NCBI RefSeq assembly: GCF_026241165.1
Contig: NZ_JAPFQN010000013.1
Span: 1-64,000, forward strand
Length of the DNA: 64,000 bases
Direction of reading: 5' to 3'
Origin: Mangrovivirga halotolerans
GTDB lineage: Bacteria > Bacteroidota > Bacteroidia > Cytophagales > Cyclobacteriaceae
The position numbers and the translations under genes are program-made. This document shows positions 53,011-62,090 of this stretch, one piece after another. Below the pieces are notes generated by a model that was not told the DNA's origin, did no database searches, and saw only the letters and a list, made by a program, of their open reading frames with translations. Position 1 is the stretch's first letter. Each line of letters begins with the position of its first letter.

Positions 53011-54687
53011 CTAAAACAGGTTATTCTGTCTTGCAATGTTCCATCTCACACCAACGGATAGCCAATTTTCATTGAATTCCCCTAAAATTTCGTTTTCCTG
53101 GTTACGGATAGTATACCCTAAATCTATAAAAAGGTTGTTTTTTGGCATATAAGTTAAGAGAGCTTCACCTATAAACAATGAGTTGTTTACTCCCTGGCCT
53201 GTTTCGTTATCATAATTTTGTTCCCTGGTAATATTTGGTTTTAAAATATCACCTCCCCAGTTTCCACCATCTTCATCTGATCCATAATCAGAAATAATTC
53301 CGGTGAGAGTTAGGTCCAATCGAGGAATGATCTTATATCTTGCAATACCTATTAGTTCGGTAAAGTTTGCCCCTCTTGGGTGAGCAAGTGGCTGGCCATA
53401 ATGGCTAAAGCTTCCATAGCTATCTTTGTGTGAATACATATAGGGTCTTGCCGTATTAAACTCGCCCTGTAGATCTAAATAAGGTATTCCGAATGCGTCA
53501 ATATATTTCATTCCAACCTGGACAGCGTTTTTATTTGCCCACCATCCGTTATTATCAGTGTATTCACTTAATACAAATTCATCCAGAGATAATTGGCCAT
53601 AAAATGAAAAGTGGTTTAAGAAATTCCATTTCCAGTCTAGCCCAAGTAAAACATTATCCTGACTACCTTCATTTTGTTCGATTGCACGGTAAAAAATAAT
53701 CGGGTTTAAATAACCCAGTTCGATATTGGCACTAGCAGAATCTTCATAAATCACAACAGATTCAAATAATCCGATATTCAACGATTTGCCTATATCAATA
53801 CCGATTCTATGCTGGGCAAGGTATTTTTTAGGATACCTGCCACTACCTGTTAACCCGCTTTGATTACCTTCAATATCTGCTGTTAGCTCAGCAAAAATAT
53901 TAGTGTAATTAACTTTTCCCACTTCAGTTTCAAGCTTTAAAAAAAGCATCGGCGCAGAGAAATCTGAAAGAATCATACTTCGATATCCGTTTCCGATAAA
54001 AAGCCTGTCGTGACCAAATTGAAGATTGATCATATCTTTTACGAGATCAAAACTTATATAACCCCGAGCTTCAAAAAAGTCAACCCCGGTATCTTTAAAT
54101 TCTTTCCAGAATCCCTGATTAGGAACTACAATATTTTCGTTGATGTATCGATTAATATATGATGGGTATCGGGCTTGATTTTCTGTCAGAGAGGTGAAAA
54201 AGGCTACTTTATTACCAATACGACCTCTTACTTTAACACCTCGTGTATTAATAAACAATGAGCCATCAGTTTCGGTGTTCTGATTCATGTAAGCCAGATG
54301 CAGGATCGGGTTGACATGCAGATCATACTTTTTTCCTTTATCATACCAGAAATCTCCTGGTGTTTTATAAAGAAAATTAAAAAGAGGTTTATCAGATTCC
54401 GGCGCGTCTTCTGAAATGTATTCCCAGTTGTTATAAAGTAATAGACTTGCAGCGATATCACTTTTTTCTGTAGAGTCAGCAACCATGTCATAATAGGCGG
54501 TATCGATTTTATCTCTACGATAAGTTTTCATTGTTGAATGAAAGCCCGGGTATTGTTTTCCGGTTCTGATTTCAAACCGATCTATCAGGTGGTGTTGATA
54601 GTTTCTTCGATCCAATCTTATACTTTGAGCCTTAATTGATAATGATAAAAAGAGAAAAGTCAGTGAAAAGAAAAATACCTGCCTCAT
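53011..54687 (-). CDS. Outer-membrane beta-barrel protein, Wzi/RemB-like
   Basis: 558 residues with a signal peptide (hydrophobic 4-17, cleavage near IKAQ). The mature protein is long and rich in aromatic residues, with strand-like repeats and segments such as INLQFGHDRLFIGNGYRSMI and FSAPMLFLKLETEVGKVNYT and a C-terminal SVGVRWNIARQNNLF ending in Phe, typical of outer-membrane barrels. It resembles the capsule-assembly Wzi family and the gliding-motility protein RemB of Flavobacterium; which applies is open. It lies just upstream of the ABC exporter on the same strand and is divergent from the L31 gene. Confidence 0.75.
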   Translation of the reverse strand: MRQVFFFSLTFLFLSLSIKAQSIRLDRRNYQHHLIDRFEIRTGKQYPGFHSTMKTYRRDKIDTAYYDMVADSTEKSDIAASLLLYNNWEYISEDAPESDKPLFNFLYKTPGDFWYDKGKKYDLHVNPILHLAYMNQNTETDGSLFINTRGVKVRGRIGNKVAFFTSLTENQARYPSYINRYINENIVVPNQGFWKEFKDTGVDFFEARGYISFDLVKDMINLQFGHDRLFIGNGYRSMILSDFSAPMLFLKLETEVGKVNYTNIFAELTADIEGNQSGLTGSGRYPKKYLAQHRIGIDIGKSLNIGLFESVVIYEDSASANIELGYLNPIIFYRAIEQNEGSQDNVLLGLDWKWNFLNHFSFYGQLSLDEFVLSEYTDNNGWWANKNAVQVGMKYIDAFGIPYLDLQGEFNTARPYMYSHKDSYGSFSHYGQPLAHPRGANFTELIGIARYKIIPRLDLTLTGIISDYGSDEDGGNWGGDILKPNITREQNYDNETGQGVNNSLFIGEALLTYMPKNNLFIDLGYTIRNQENEILGEFNENWLSVGVRWNIARQNNLF

Positions 54688-54759
54688 ATTTGTTATTTTT
54701 GCGTGTGTAAAAGTAATAATAGCACAATTAAAATTTAATAATACTAAATCTTTGTTTTA

Positions 54760-54791
54760 TTTGGTAAACAAAGTTCATGTAGTTATCTTTG
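54760..54791 (+). promoter_or_regulatory. Bacteroidota-type promoter of the L31 gene
   Basis: TTTG at 54760-54763 and TATCTTTG at 54784-54791, with a 20-base spacer, match the TTTG / TAnnTTTG consensus of the Bacteroidota primary sigma factor. This would place the start of transcription about 40 bases before the L31 ATG. It is the clearest promoter in the window. Confidence 0.7.
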
Positions 54792-54835
54792 TGCCTCATT
54801 TTGAAAAAGGAAAGTAATTTAAAGCTTATATAATA

Positions 54836-55081
54836 ATGAAAAAAGATATTCATCCGGACTATAGAGAAGTAGTTTTTCAGGACACATCGAGTGATTATTC
54901 ATTCATGACCAAATCTACTATCAAGACCAACGATACAATTAAGTGGGAAGACGGTAACGAATATCCGTTGGTAAAGGTTGAAGTTTCATCTGCTTCGCAT
55001 CCTTTCTACACTGGTAAGAAATTGTTCGTGGATACTGCAGGACGTGTTGAGAAATTCAACAAACGTTACAAAAAGAAATAA
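54836..55081 (+). CDS. rpmE2: 50S ribosomal protein L31, type B
   Basis: An 81-residue L31 that begins [20 protein letters not shown] and contains the [20 protein letters not shown] segment seen in all L31 proteins, ending in a basic tail. It lacks the four Cys of the zinc-binding (type A) form, so it is the zinc-free type B. It is monocistronic between a good promoter and a strong terminator. Confidence 0.97.
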   Translation: MKKDIHPDYREVVFQDTSSDYSFMTKSTIKTNDTIKWEDGNEYPLVKVEVSSASHPFYTGKKLFVDTAGRVEKFNKRYKKK

Positions 55082-55103
55082 TCTTTTTGATAAAGAAATT
55101 GAA

Positions 55104-55137
55104 GCCTTCGTTAGAAATAACGAGGGCTTTTTTTATT
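55104..55137 (+). terminator. Rho-independent terminator of the L31 gene
   Basis: GCCTTCGTTA (55104-55113) pairs with TAACGAGGGC (55118-55127) with one G-U, around a GAAA tetraloop, followed by a run of T. It lies 23 bases after the stop codon. Confidence 0.94.
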
Positions 55138-55189
55138 TAAGTCCTTTTGTATTGTGTTGATGTTATTATATTAAAGAAAAAAACATCCT

Positions 55190-57232
55190 ATGAATGATCG
55201 GGCAACACATGAGTATCAGATTTATTCAAATGCAATAAGAAGGATACACGAGGCATTCACAAAGAACGTAAATGATCCGGAAAGGCAAGTTGAAGAGCTT
55301 TTGTTAATAGGGACACACCTTTTCGGGATGGAAAATGCTTCTTATGTAGAGATTATTGATGATTCTATTTTTATTAGAAAAATTGTCTCCACAAAAGAGG
55401 ATAAACCCGAAGCTCCGCAAAAAATATTACCCTATAAAGATTCGATGGCTGAAGAGTCAATGAAATCAGATGAAATCACCATCTTTTCTGATCTCAAATC
55501 TGAAAAAATACCTGAAAAATATAAAGTTTACCTCCAAAATGATATTCGGTGCTTCATTCATAAGCCGGTTACAGTTTTTGGTCAAAGAAAAGGGTTGATT
55601 AGTTGGTCGGGTTCCCATGCTTTAAAATCTGTTTTGCTCGAAGATCACTTAAGAGATATCATTCTGTTAATATCCAATTCTATAGGCAAGGTGATTGAAT
55701 TGAAAACCTCATCCGAAAGCAGGCAGCAATATCGTAAAGAGCTACAAAAACAGATGGAACAATATTTGGCTTCAGAAGAGCTCAATCAAATGGGGGTGTG
55801 GTACAGAGATCTCAAAACTAATGTTGTCACTTCTTCTAAAGGTGCGCTCAAAGCAGCTGGTGTTGATCCGGTTACTAATAAATCATTAAATCTTGATCAA
55901 GCTTTACGATTAGTCCACCCTGATGATATTAAAGAGATTGTAGAAAAAAGAAAGGAATCCTATAAAACGGGTAAAGCGTATAGTTCTGAATTTCGCATAG
56001 TAAATAATGGTGTTGAGGTTTGGGTTTTAATGAAAGGTGAACCTGTTTTTGATGAATCAGGTGAAGTGGTTGCGGTGCGGGGAACACTTCAGAATATTGA
56101 TGAAGAAAAAAAGTTGAAGCAGGAGAGAGACAGGTATAAGTCTCTGTTGGAGGAATTCGTGAGGAGTAATCCTGTACCTGTAGCAATGTTTGACACCGAA
56201 ATGCACTACATCATGGTTAGTAAAAGGTGGCTCGAGGATTATGATGTTGATGAATCCATTATAGGTAAAAATCATTATGAGGTAGTTCCGGGAGTGAAAG
56301 ATGATTGGAAAAAAAGACATCAGGAAGCTTTAAGGGGTAAGAGAATGAATAAAGATAATGACTTTTTCCAATGGCCTGATGGTAACATTTCTTATATCTC
56401 ATGGGCTGTAGGCCCATGGTATTATCCTGACAATGAGATTGGTGGGATTATTCTTTATGCTGAGGATGTGACGGAGCTTAAAAAAAACGAGTTGAAAATT
56501 GCTGAAATGGCTAACCAACTTTCTGAGTATTCCAGACAGCTTGAAAAAAGTAATACGGAGCTGGAAAATTTCGCTTCACTGATAGGTCATGATCTTCAGG
56601 AACCTCTCAGGAAAATAAAAGCCTTTGGTGATATGCTTAAGAGAAAGAATGAAGAGATTTTTGATGACCAGAGCAGAGAATTACTAGATAGAATGGTCGA
56701 TGCTTCTGGAAGGATGCAGGATTTAGTTAATAAGCTTCTGGAGGATAGCAGGAGATCGTCAGGTGAAAAACGAAGAATGGTTGATGCCTCTTTTGTTATA
56801 AATAATGTGTTGGATGATCTCGAATTAGCAATTAGTGAATCAGAAGCAAAAATAAATATTGGTCTTGCTGCTAATATATATGGATCCTACCAGGAACTAT
56901 ACCGGCTATTCCAAAATGTCATTTCAAACTCTCTAAAGTATCGGGAAAAGAGCAGAAGGCTTATCATCGATGTAAATCAAGAGATAGCCGACGATAAATT
57001 AAAAATTAAAGTTTCCGATAATGGCATTGGGATAGATGTAAGTAATAATAATGCCCTTTTTGAATTTTTCACACGTGGTAAGAAAGACTCGGGAGTGCAA
57101 GGGTACGGCATTGGTTTAGCAGCGTGTGGTAAAATAATGGATAGTCTTGGAGGTGAAATTAGAATTTTACCACGTGAAAATGAAGGAACAATAGTTGAGT
57201 TGACGTTTGATAAATTTAAGTTGAAAAAATAA
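55190..57232 (+). CDS. PAS-domain sensor histidine kinase
   Basis: A soluble 680-residue kinase. Residues ~1-170 look like a GAF-type sensor domain; two PAS domains follow (about 190-310, with EFRIVNNGVEVWVLMKGEPV, and about 325-440, with VAMFDTEMHYIMVSKRWLED). H467 in LIGHDLQEPLRK is the phosphorylated histidine of the HisKA domain. The ATPase domain has NVISNSLKYREKSRRLII (N box), VSDNGIGIDVSNN (G1) and GYGIGLAACGKIMDSLGG (G2). No membrane helix or signal is present. No response-regulator effector is next to it; a second kinase with its own receiver domain follows. Confidence 0.92.
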   Translation: MNDRATHEYQIYSNAIRRIHEAFTKNVNDPERQVEELLLIGTHLFGMENASYVEIIDDSIFIRKIVSTKEDKPEAPQKILPYKDSMAEESMKSDEITIFSDLKSEKIPEKYKVYLQNDIRCFIHKPVTVFGQRKGLISWSGSHALKSVLLEDHLRDIILLISNSIGKVIELKTSSESRQQYRKELQKQMEQYLASEELNQMGVWYRDLKTNVVTSSKGALKAAGVDPVTNKSLNLDQALRLVHPDDIKEIVEKRKESYKTGKAYSSEFRIVNNGVEVWVLMKGEPVFDESGEVVAVRGTLQNIDEEKKLKQERDRYKSLLEEFVRSNPVPVAMFDTEMHYIMVSKRWLEDYDVDESIIGKNHYEVVPGVKDDWKKRHQEALRGKRMNKDNDFFQWPDGNISYISWAVGPWYYPDNEIGGIILYAEDVTELKKNELKIAEMANQLSEYSRQLEKSNTELENFASLIGHDLQEPLRKIKAFGDMLKRKNEEIFDDQSRELLDRMVDASGRMQDLVNKLLEDSRRSSGEKRRMVDASFVINNVLDDLELAISESEAKINIGLAANIYGSYQELYRLFQNVISNSLKYREKSRRLIIDVNQEIADDKLKIKVSDNGIGIDVSNNNALFEFFTRGKKDSGVQGYGIGLAACGKIMDSLGGEIRILPRENEGTIVELTFDKFKLKK

Positions 57233-57356
57233 TGCTGCTATTTTTGCAAAATTAATCTAAACCTTACATCAGCCTTAAATATTATATTTCCTCGTTATTT
57301 ACCCATTTATAAATCATAATAACTGATTAATTTGAGGATGAAATCAAATTGCATAC

Positions 57357-58787
57357 ATGTCAACTAAAATTCTTCTTATTGATGATGACTACGAAGATTT
57401 TTTAATCATTCAAGACCTTCTTCAATCATCGAAACTAAAAGACTTTGAATTATCCTGGAATGACAATTCTTCGGATGCACTGGAGTCATTTTGCGAAAAC
57501 CGGTATGATGTTTACCTTCTTGATTACAGGATTGGGGAACAAAATGGATTGACTGTGTTAAAAGATGCAATAGATTGTGGGTGTACGAATCCCATCATTC
57601 TGTTAACAGGATATTCAAATGAAATGCTGGAAAAAGAGGCAATTAATGCAGGTGCGGCTGATTATTTATTAAAAAATGATATCACCGGTGACCAGCTATA
57701 TCGCTCAATCTGGTATTCCATCGAACGGACAAAATTGGAGAAACAAGTTTATCTGGTAAGAGAAAGAGCCAAAAGTCCTAATGGAATTTTAATTCTCAAT
57801 ACAAATAACCAGGTGGTGTATGCTAATGAAGCTGCAACAATTTTTCTTAATGCTAACATGAATGAGTTGAGCAATATGCATCTTCACTTTGACTTTAAGC
57901 CTAATCAAAATCACGAAGTAGAAATTACTACCAGAAACGGAAGTCTTGGGGTTGGAGAGATAAGAACGATGGATATTGATTATGAAGGTCAGAAAGCTTC
58001 CCTGATAACCATTATAGATATTACCGGTCACAAGCAGTTACAAAATAACTTGCTCACTGTGAATTCAAGGCTCGAAAAGCAGAATAATTACCTTAGGCAA
58101 TTTGCCTACATAGCTTCACATGATCTTAAAAGCCCTGTAAATAATATTCTTTCTTTATTAGATCTTTTAAATATAGAAAGTAAACTTGATGACTCTGAAT
58201 TAGAGCTATTCAATGCATTAAAGAAAGCCAGTAATAAGCTGGAGAGGTCTATTCAGGAAATGATCATGCTGCTAAAAGACCATAAGGAGGATAGTGAAAT
58301 TGATGAGAATAAGGTAGATATATACGAGGTTTACGAAGATATCAAGGAATCGATTTATGAACAGATCGAACACTCTGGTGCTCAAATCGAAGTTGATTTC
58401 TCAGAGTTCAATCAAATAGGATATAACAGAGTTCATCTTAGAAGCATCTTATTAAATTTAGTTACCAACGCCATTAAATATCGAAATCCGGAAAAAGATC
58501 TGAAAATTGAGATCTGTACAGGAATTAAGGAAGGTAGAAAATATCTCCAGGTTAAGGACAATGGGAGAGGAATTGATTTAGATAAACATGGTGCAGCATT
58601 ATTCGGATTATTTACAAGATTTAACCGGGATATAGAAGGGTCAGGAATCGGACTATACTCCGTGAAATCGATTGCTGAATCTTATGGAGGATCAATCGCT
58701 GTTAAAAGTACCCCCGGAAAAGGAGCCACCTTCAGGATTTTTCTTCATGATAAAATCAAATCACCCATGAAGGTTTTGGAAACTTAA
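57357..58787 (+). CDS. Receiver-domain-first hybrid histidine kinase
   Basis: 476 residues: an N-terminal receiver domain with ILLIDDDYEDFL, phospho-acceptor D56 (YLLDYRIGEQNG) and LLTGYS, a PAS-like middle (about 140-235, ILNTNNQVVYANEAATIFLN), a HisKA helix with H255 (IASHDLKSPVNNIL) and an ATPase domain with NLVTNAIKYRNPEKDLKI, VKDNGRGIDLDKHG and GSGIGLYSVKSIAESYGG. The receiver is placed before the kinase, as in proteins that receive a signal from another kinase. The adjacent kinase at 55190-57232 is an obvious candidate partner. About 120 bases separate the two genes. Confidence 0.93.
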   Translation: MSTKILLIDDDYEDFLIIQDLLQSSKLKDFELSWNDNSSDALESFCENRYDVYLLDYRIGEQNGLTVLKDAIDCGCTNPIILLTGYSNEMLEKEAINAGAADYLLKNDITGDQLYRSIWYSIERTKLEKQVYLVRERAKSPNGILILNTNNQVVYANEAATIFLNANMNELSNMHLHFDFKPNQNHEVEITTRNGSLGVGEIRTMDIDYEGQKASLITIIDITGHKQLQNNLLTVNSRLEKQNNYLRQFAYIASHDLKSPVNNILSLLDLLNIESKLDDSELELFNALKKASNKLERSIQEMIMLLKDHKEDSEIDENKVDIYEVYEDIKESIYEQIEHSGAQIEVDFSEFNQIGYNRVHLRSILLNLVTNAIKYRNPEKDLKIEICTGIKEGRKYLQVKDNGRGIDLDKHGAALFGLFTRFNRDIEGSGIGLYSVKSIAESYGGSIAVKSTPGKGATFRIFLHDKIKSPMKVLET

Positions 58788-58853
58788 TATTCTTTCTGCG
58801 TCCTTTTATTGTAATTTCTTATAGATTGCGTTCAGTATTTTTATTTTTGCTAT

Positions 58854-60050
58854 ATGAATATTGTACTGTTCGACAACCCCACTACTCGTAAGAGGTTATT
58901 ACCTTTTACCTTCACAAGACCTGTAGCAGAGATCCGGGTAGGAATTCTCACAATTGCAGATAAATGGAGTAAAAGACTCGATGAGAATATTTCTTATCTT
59001 ACTGAGTCGTACCTTTCTAAAAAGTTCCCACTTCAAACCGACGAAGAAAACATATATATCGACGGAGCCCTTTGCCCGACTGAAGCCCTTATCAGGGAAA
59101 TCAAATCCCTAAATGATAATCGAGGCCTAAAGATCGGGGATTCAGTAATTGCATTTAAAAGTAAAAATAAGATTGATTCCTGGGATTCTCTCAATGCTCA
59201 TTTGGATGCTTGCGAAGAATGTAGCGAAGAAGTAGAAATGATCGATGTCCCATGGAAGATCTTTCAACAAAACAGGGCTCAATTGGAATTAGATTATGTT
59301 TTATTGACCGATGGAAGAACTTCTGCTGAGATAAGTGATCCTTATACGAAAGTTTATGGTAAGGAAAAGATCTTTATCGAAGATGGTGCAGATATTAAAG
59401 CAGCAATAATTAATGCTGAAACTGGTCCGGTTTATATAGGAAAGAATGTTACGATCCAGGAAGGTGCTATGATCAGAGGAGCTTGTGCACTTCTTGATAA
59501 TTCCTATGTTAACATGGGAGCAAAGCTCCGGGGAGATAATACAATCGGACCGTATTGTAAAGTAGGTGGAGAAATTTCCAATTCTGTTTTTATAGGTTAT
59601 TCTAACAAGGGGCATGATGGTTTCTTAGGAAATTCTGTAATTGGAGAATGGTGTAATATAGGAGCAGATTCTAACAATAGTAATCTTAAAAATAATTATG
59701 CTAAAGTTAAGATCTGGAGTTATGATCGTGAAGGTTTTGTAAACACAGATCAGCAATTTTGTGGTTTGATGATGGGTGATCATACCAAGTGTGCGATAAA
59801 TACAATGTTTAATACAGGAACGGTAACAGGTGTTTCTGCAAACATCTTCGGTGCAGGATTTCCACGTAATTTCATTCCTTCATTTTCCTGGGGAGGGCCT
59901 CAAGGAGTGTCTACCTTCAGTGTAAAAAAAGCTTTTGAGGCTGCAAGTATTGTCTTTGATCGACGAGGCAAAGAATTTGATGATACTGAAAAAGAAATTT
60001 TAAATCATATTTTTGAAGAGACGAGTAAGTTTCGAAATTGGGAGAAATAA
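58854..60050 (+). CDS. GlmU family protein (alternative Bacteroidota form)
   Basis: 398 residues with an atypical nucleotidyltransferase-like N-half (IVLFDNPTTRKRLLPFTFTR, then VAEIRVGILTIADKW) and a left-handed beta-helix C-half (hexapeptide-type turns from ~170 on: GPVYIGKNVTIQEGAMIRGA, NTIGPYCKVGGEI, NSVIGEWCNIGADSN). This pattern matches the alternative bacterial GlmU family, thought to work on UDP-N-acetylglucosamine synthesis, but the activity is not certain. TATTTTTG at 58842-58849 lies four bases before the ATG. It opens a tight operon with holB and hemC. Confidence 0.85.
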   Translation: MNIVLFDNPTTRKRLLPFTFTRPVAEIRVGILTIADKWSKRLDENISYLTESYLSKKFPLQTDEENIYIDGALCPTEALIREIKSLNDNRGLKIGDSVIAFKSKNKIDSWDSLNAHLDACEECSEEVEMIDVPWKIFQQNRAQLELDYVLLTDGRTSAEISDPYTKVYGKEKIFIEDGADIKAAIINAETGPVYIGKNVTIQEGAMIRGACALLDNSYVNMGAKLRGDNTIGPYCKVGGEISNSVFIGYSNKGHDGFLGNSVIGEWCNIGADSNNSNLKNNYAKVKIWSYDREGFVNTDQQFCGLMMGDHTKCAINTMFNTGTVTGVSANIFGAGFPRNFIPSFSWGGPQGVSTFSVKKAFEAASIVFDRRGKEFDDTEKEILNHIFEETSKFRNWEK

Positions 60051-60053
60051 AAT

Positions 60054-61172
60054 ATGCAGTTTAAAGAGATACCTGGTTTTAAAGACGAAAAAGCAGCCTT
60101 AATTCAGGCTGTAAAAAACAACCACCTTGCCCATGCCCATATGTTTGCAGGTAAACAGGGGGGTGCCAATTTGGCTCTGGCAGTGGCATTCGGTCAATAT
60201 ATAAATTGTGAAAACCGTTTAGAAAACGATAGCTGTGGGGAATGTGGTAGTTGCCGGCAATTCAGCCAGTATACTCATCCTGACCTGCACTTCATTTTCC
60301 CAACGGGAGGAACGGCGAAGCTTTCCTCAAAAGATGCTGTTAGTAGTGCTTTGATGACAGAATGGAGATCGTTTTTAAAAGATAATCCTTTTCCTGCTTT
60401 AAATGACTGGGCGGCATTTTATGGAGGCCAGGATAAACAATTGAGTATTTCTAAAGAAGAAGCCAGGAATATAGTTAAGAGCCTTTCCCTTTCTACTTTT
60501 GGAGGGGGCTACAAAGTTATGATTATATGGCTGCCGGAATTTTTACATCCCTCTGCAGCTAATGCTATTTTGAAAATATTAGAGGAACCACCCGGAAAAA
60601 CAATATTCATCCTGGTATCGTGTGACCTCGAGGCAATTCTTCCAACTATTCTTTCAAGAACACAGATTTTAACTGTAGGAAATTTTAAGGAGGAAGAGTT
60701 AAAAGAACTTCTTGTCGCTAAAGGAGTTGATGAAGATCAGGCTTTCCAGTTAGCAAGGATTTCAGAAGGAAATGTCAGTAAGGCAATATCTTATATTGGC
60801 CAGGAAGATCAGGATACGCATAAACTTTTTCAAGAGTGGATGCGAACTTGTTATAAGCGTGATTACTCTGAACTGGTATCCTGGGCAGACAGATATCAAA
60901 AGCTGGGTAAAATGAATCAAAAAAGCTTACTGGAATATGGGTTGCATATGATGCGGGAAAGCCTTATCGGTATCAGTGGAGCCGAAGAATTATACAGGAT
61001 GTCCGGAAGTGAGATGGATTTTATAAAAAATTTCCAAAAGGTATTAAATGCTAAGAAGGTAGAACGGGTGTATGAATTACTAAGTGAATCATTATATCAC
61101 ATAGAAAGAAATGTAAACGCCCGACTGATGTTTTTAAATTTATCATTAAATCTGGTTAAAGCGTTAAGGTGA
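60054..61172 (+). CDS. holB: DNA polymerase III delta' subunit
   Basis: A clamp-loader subunit. HLAHAHMFAGKQGGANLALA marks the degenerate P-loop region (the canonical GxxGxGK[ST] is not kept, as in other delta' proteins); INCENRLENDSCGECGSCRQ is a zinc-binding Cys cluster; ANAILKILEEPPGKTIFILV and LPTILSRTQIL are typical of DnaX/HolB proteins. 372 aa is normal. It starts three bases after the GlmU-like gene and overlaps hemC by four bases. Confidence 0.93.
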   Translation: MQFKEIPGFKDEKAALIQAVKNNHLAHAHMFAGKQGGANLALAVAFGQYINCENRLENDSCGECGSCRQFSQYTHPDLHFIFPTGGTAKLSSKDAVSSALMTEWRSFLKDNPFPALNDWAAFYGGQDKQLSISKEEARNIVKSLSLSTFGGGYKVMIIWLPEFLHPSAANAILKILEEPPGKTIFILVSCDLEAILPTILSRTQILTVGNFKEEELKELLVAKGVDEDQAFQLARISEGNVSKAISYIGQEDQDTHKLFQEWMRTCYKRDYSELVSWADRYQKLGKMNQKSLLEYGLHMMRESLIGISGAEELYRMSGSEMDFIKNFQKVLNAKKVERVYELLSESLYHIERNVNARLMFLNLSLNLVKALR

Positions 61173-62089
61173 AAGAGGTAGTAAAGATAGTAACGAGAAA
61201 AAGTCTGTTGGCAATGTGGCAGACTAACCATATAGAAGATCTGCTAAATAAAGCAGGTCTTGAGACCGAGATCATTAAACTTGACACCATCGGAGATAAG
61301 ATTCTCGATGTTGCCATAAATAAAATAGGTAGTAAAGGGGTTTTTACGGAAGAGCTAGAAGCTGCTTTATATGCCGGTGAAGCTCATATTGCAGTTCATT
61401 CTGCCAAGGATATGCCCAGCAAACTACCTGAAGGACTTGAACTTATTGCATTTACAAAGAGAGAAAAAATGCACGATGTGCTCGTTTCCGATAAGGAAAT
61501 CGATATGACATCCAAGTTGACCATAGGTACATCATCTACGAGACGGGTAGCGATGCATAAGCGTTTCAATCCTCAGTTTAACATTGTAGATATGCGAGGC
61601 AATCTGCAAACAAGGATTGCCAAAATGCGTGATGGTCAATGTGATGCCTTACATTTGGCTTATGCCGGTGTCCATCGAATGGGATATGAAGATCTGATCA
61701 AGCATCATTTTGATCTTTCAGTTTTCACTCCTGCTGTAGGCCAGGGTAGTATTGCTATTGAAGCAAGTACATCTCTAGAACCAGAACTTAAACAAAAGAT
61801 CGTTGAAGCAGTAAATGATTCAGATACTCATGCTTGTTTAGCTGCAGAAAGAGCTTTTCTTAAAAAATTAGAAGGAGGTTGTAGTGTTCCGGTATTTGGT
61901 CTGGCATCTCAAATGGGAGACAAAATATCGTTGCGAGGAGGTATTGTAAGCCTGGATGGCCAGACAATGATAGATGATGAAATATCTGGCAGCATGTCTG
62001 AGAGTAAAGAAATTGGCGAAAAACTTGGCGATATGCTTATAAGCAGAGGCGGGAAAGAACTATTAAACGAAATTAAAAGAGGACTCTGA
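61169..62089 (+). CDS. hemC: Hydroxymethylbilane synthase (porphobilinogen deaminase)
   Basis: Third step from 5-aminolevulinate to heme. It starts with GTG at 61169 in the GTGA overlap with the holB stop codon. Landmarks: KIVTRKSLLAMWQTNHIEDL, IAVHSAKDMPSKLPEGLELI, IGTSSTRRVAMHKRF and NIVDMRGNLQTRIAKM, and the dipyrromethane-cofactor Cys in GGCSVPVFGLA. 306 aa is normal. Placement with holB is translationally coupled but functionally unrelated. Confidence 0.96.
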   Translation: MKEVVKIVTRKSLLAMWQTNHIEDLLNKAGLETEIIKLDTIGDKILDVAINKIGSKGVFTEELEAALYAGEAHIAVHSAKDMPSKLPEGLELIAFTKREKMHDVLVSDKEIDMTSKLTIGTSSTRRVAMHKRFNPQFNIVDMRGNLQTRIAKMRDGQCDALHLAYAGVHRMGYEDLIKHHFDLSVFTPAVGQGSIAIEASTSLEPELKQKIVEAVNDSDTHACLAAERAFLKKLEGGCSVPVFGLASQMGDKISLRGGIVSLDGQTMIDDEISGSMSESKEIGEKLGDMLISRGGKELLNEIKRGL

Positions 62090-62090
62090 T

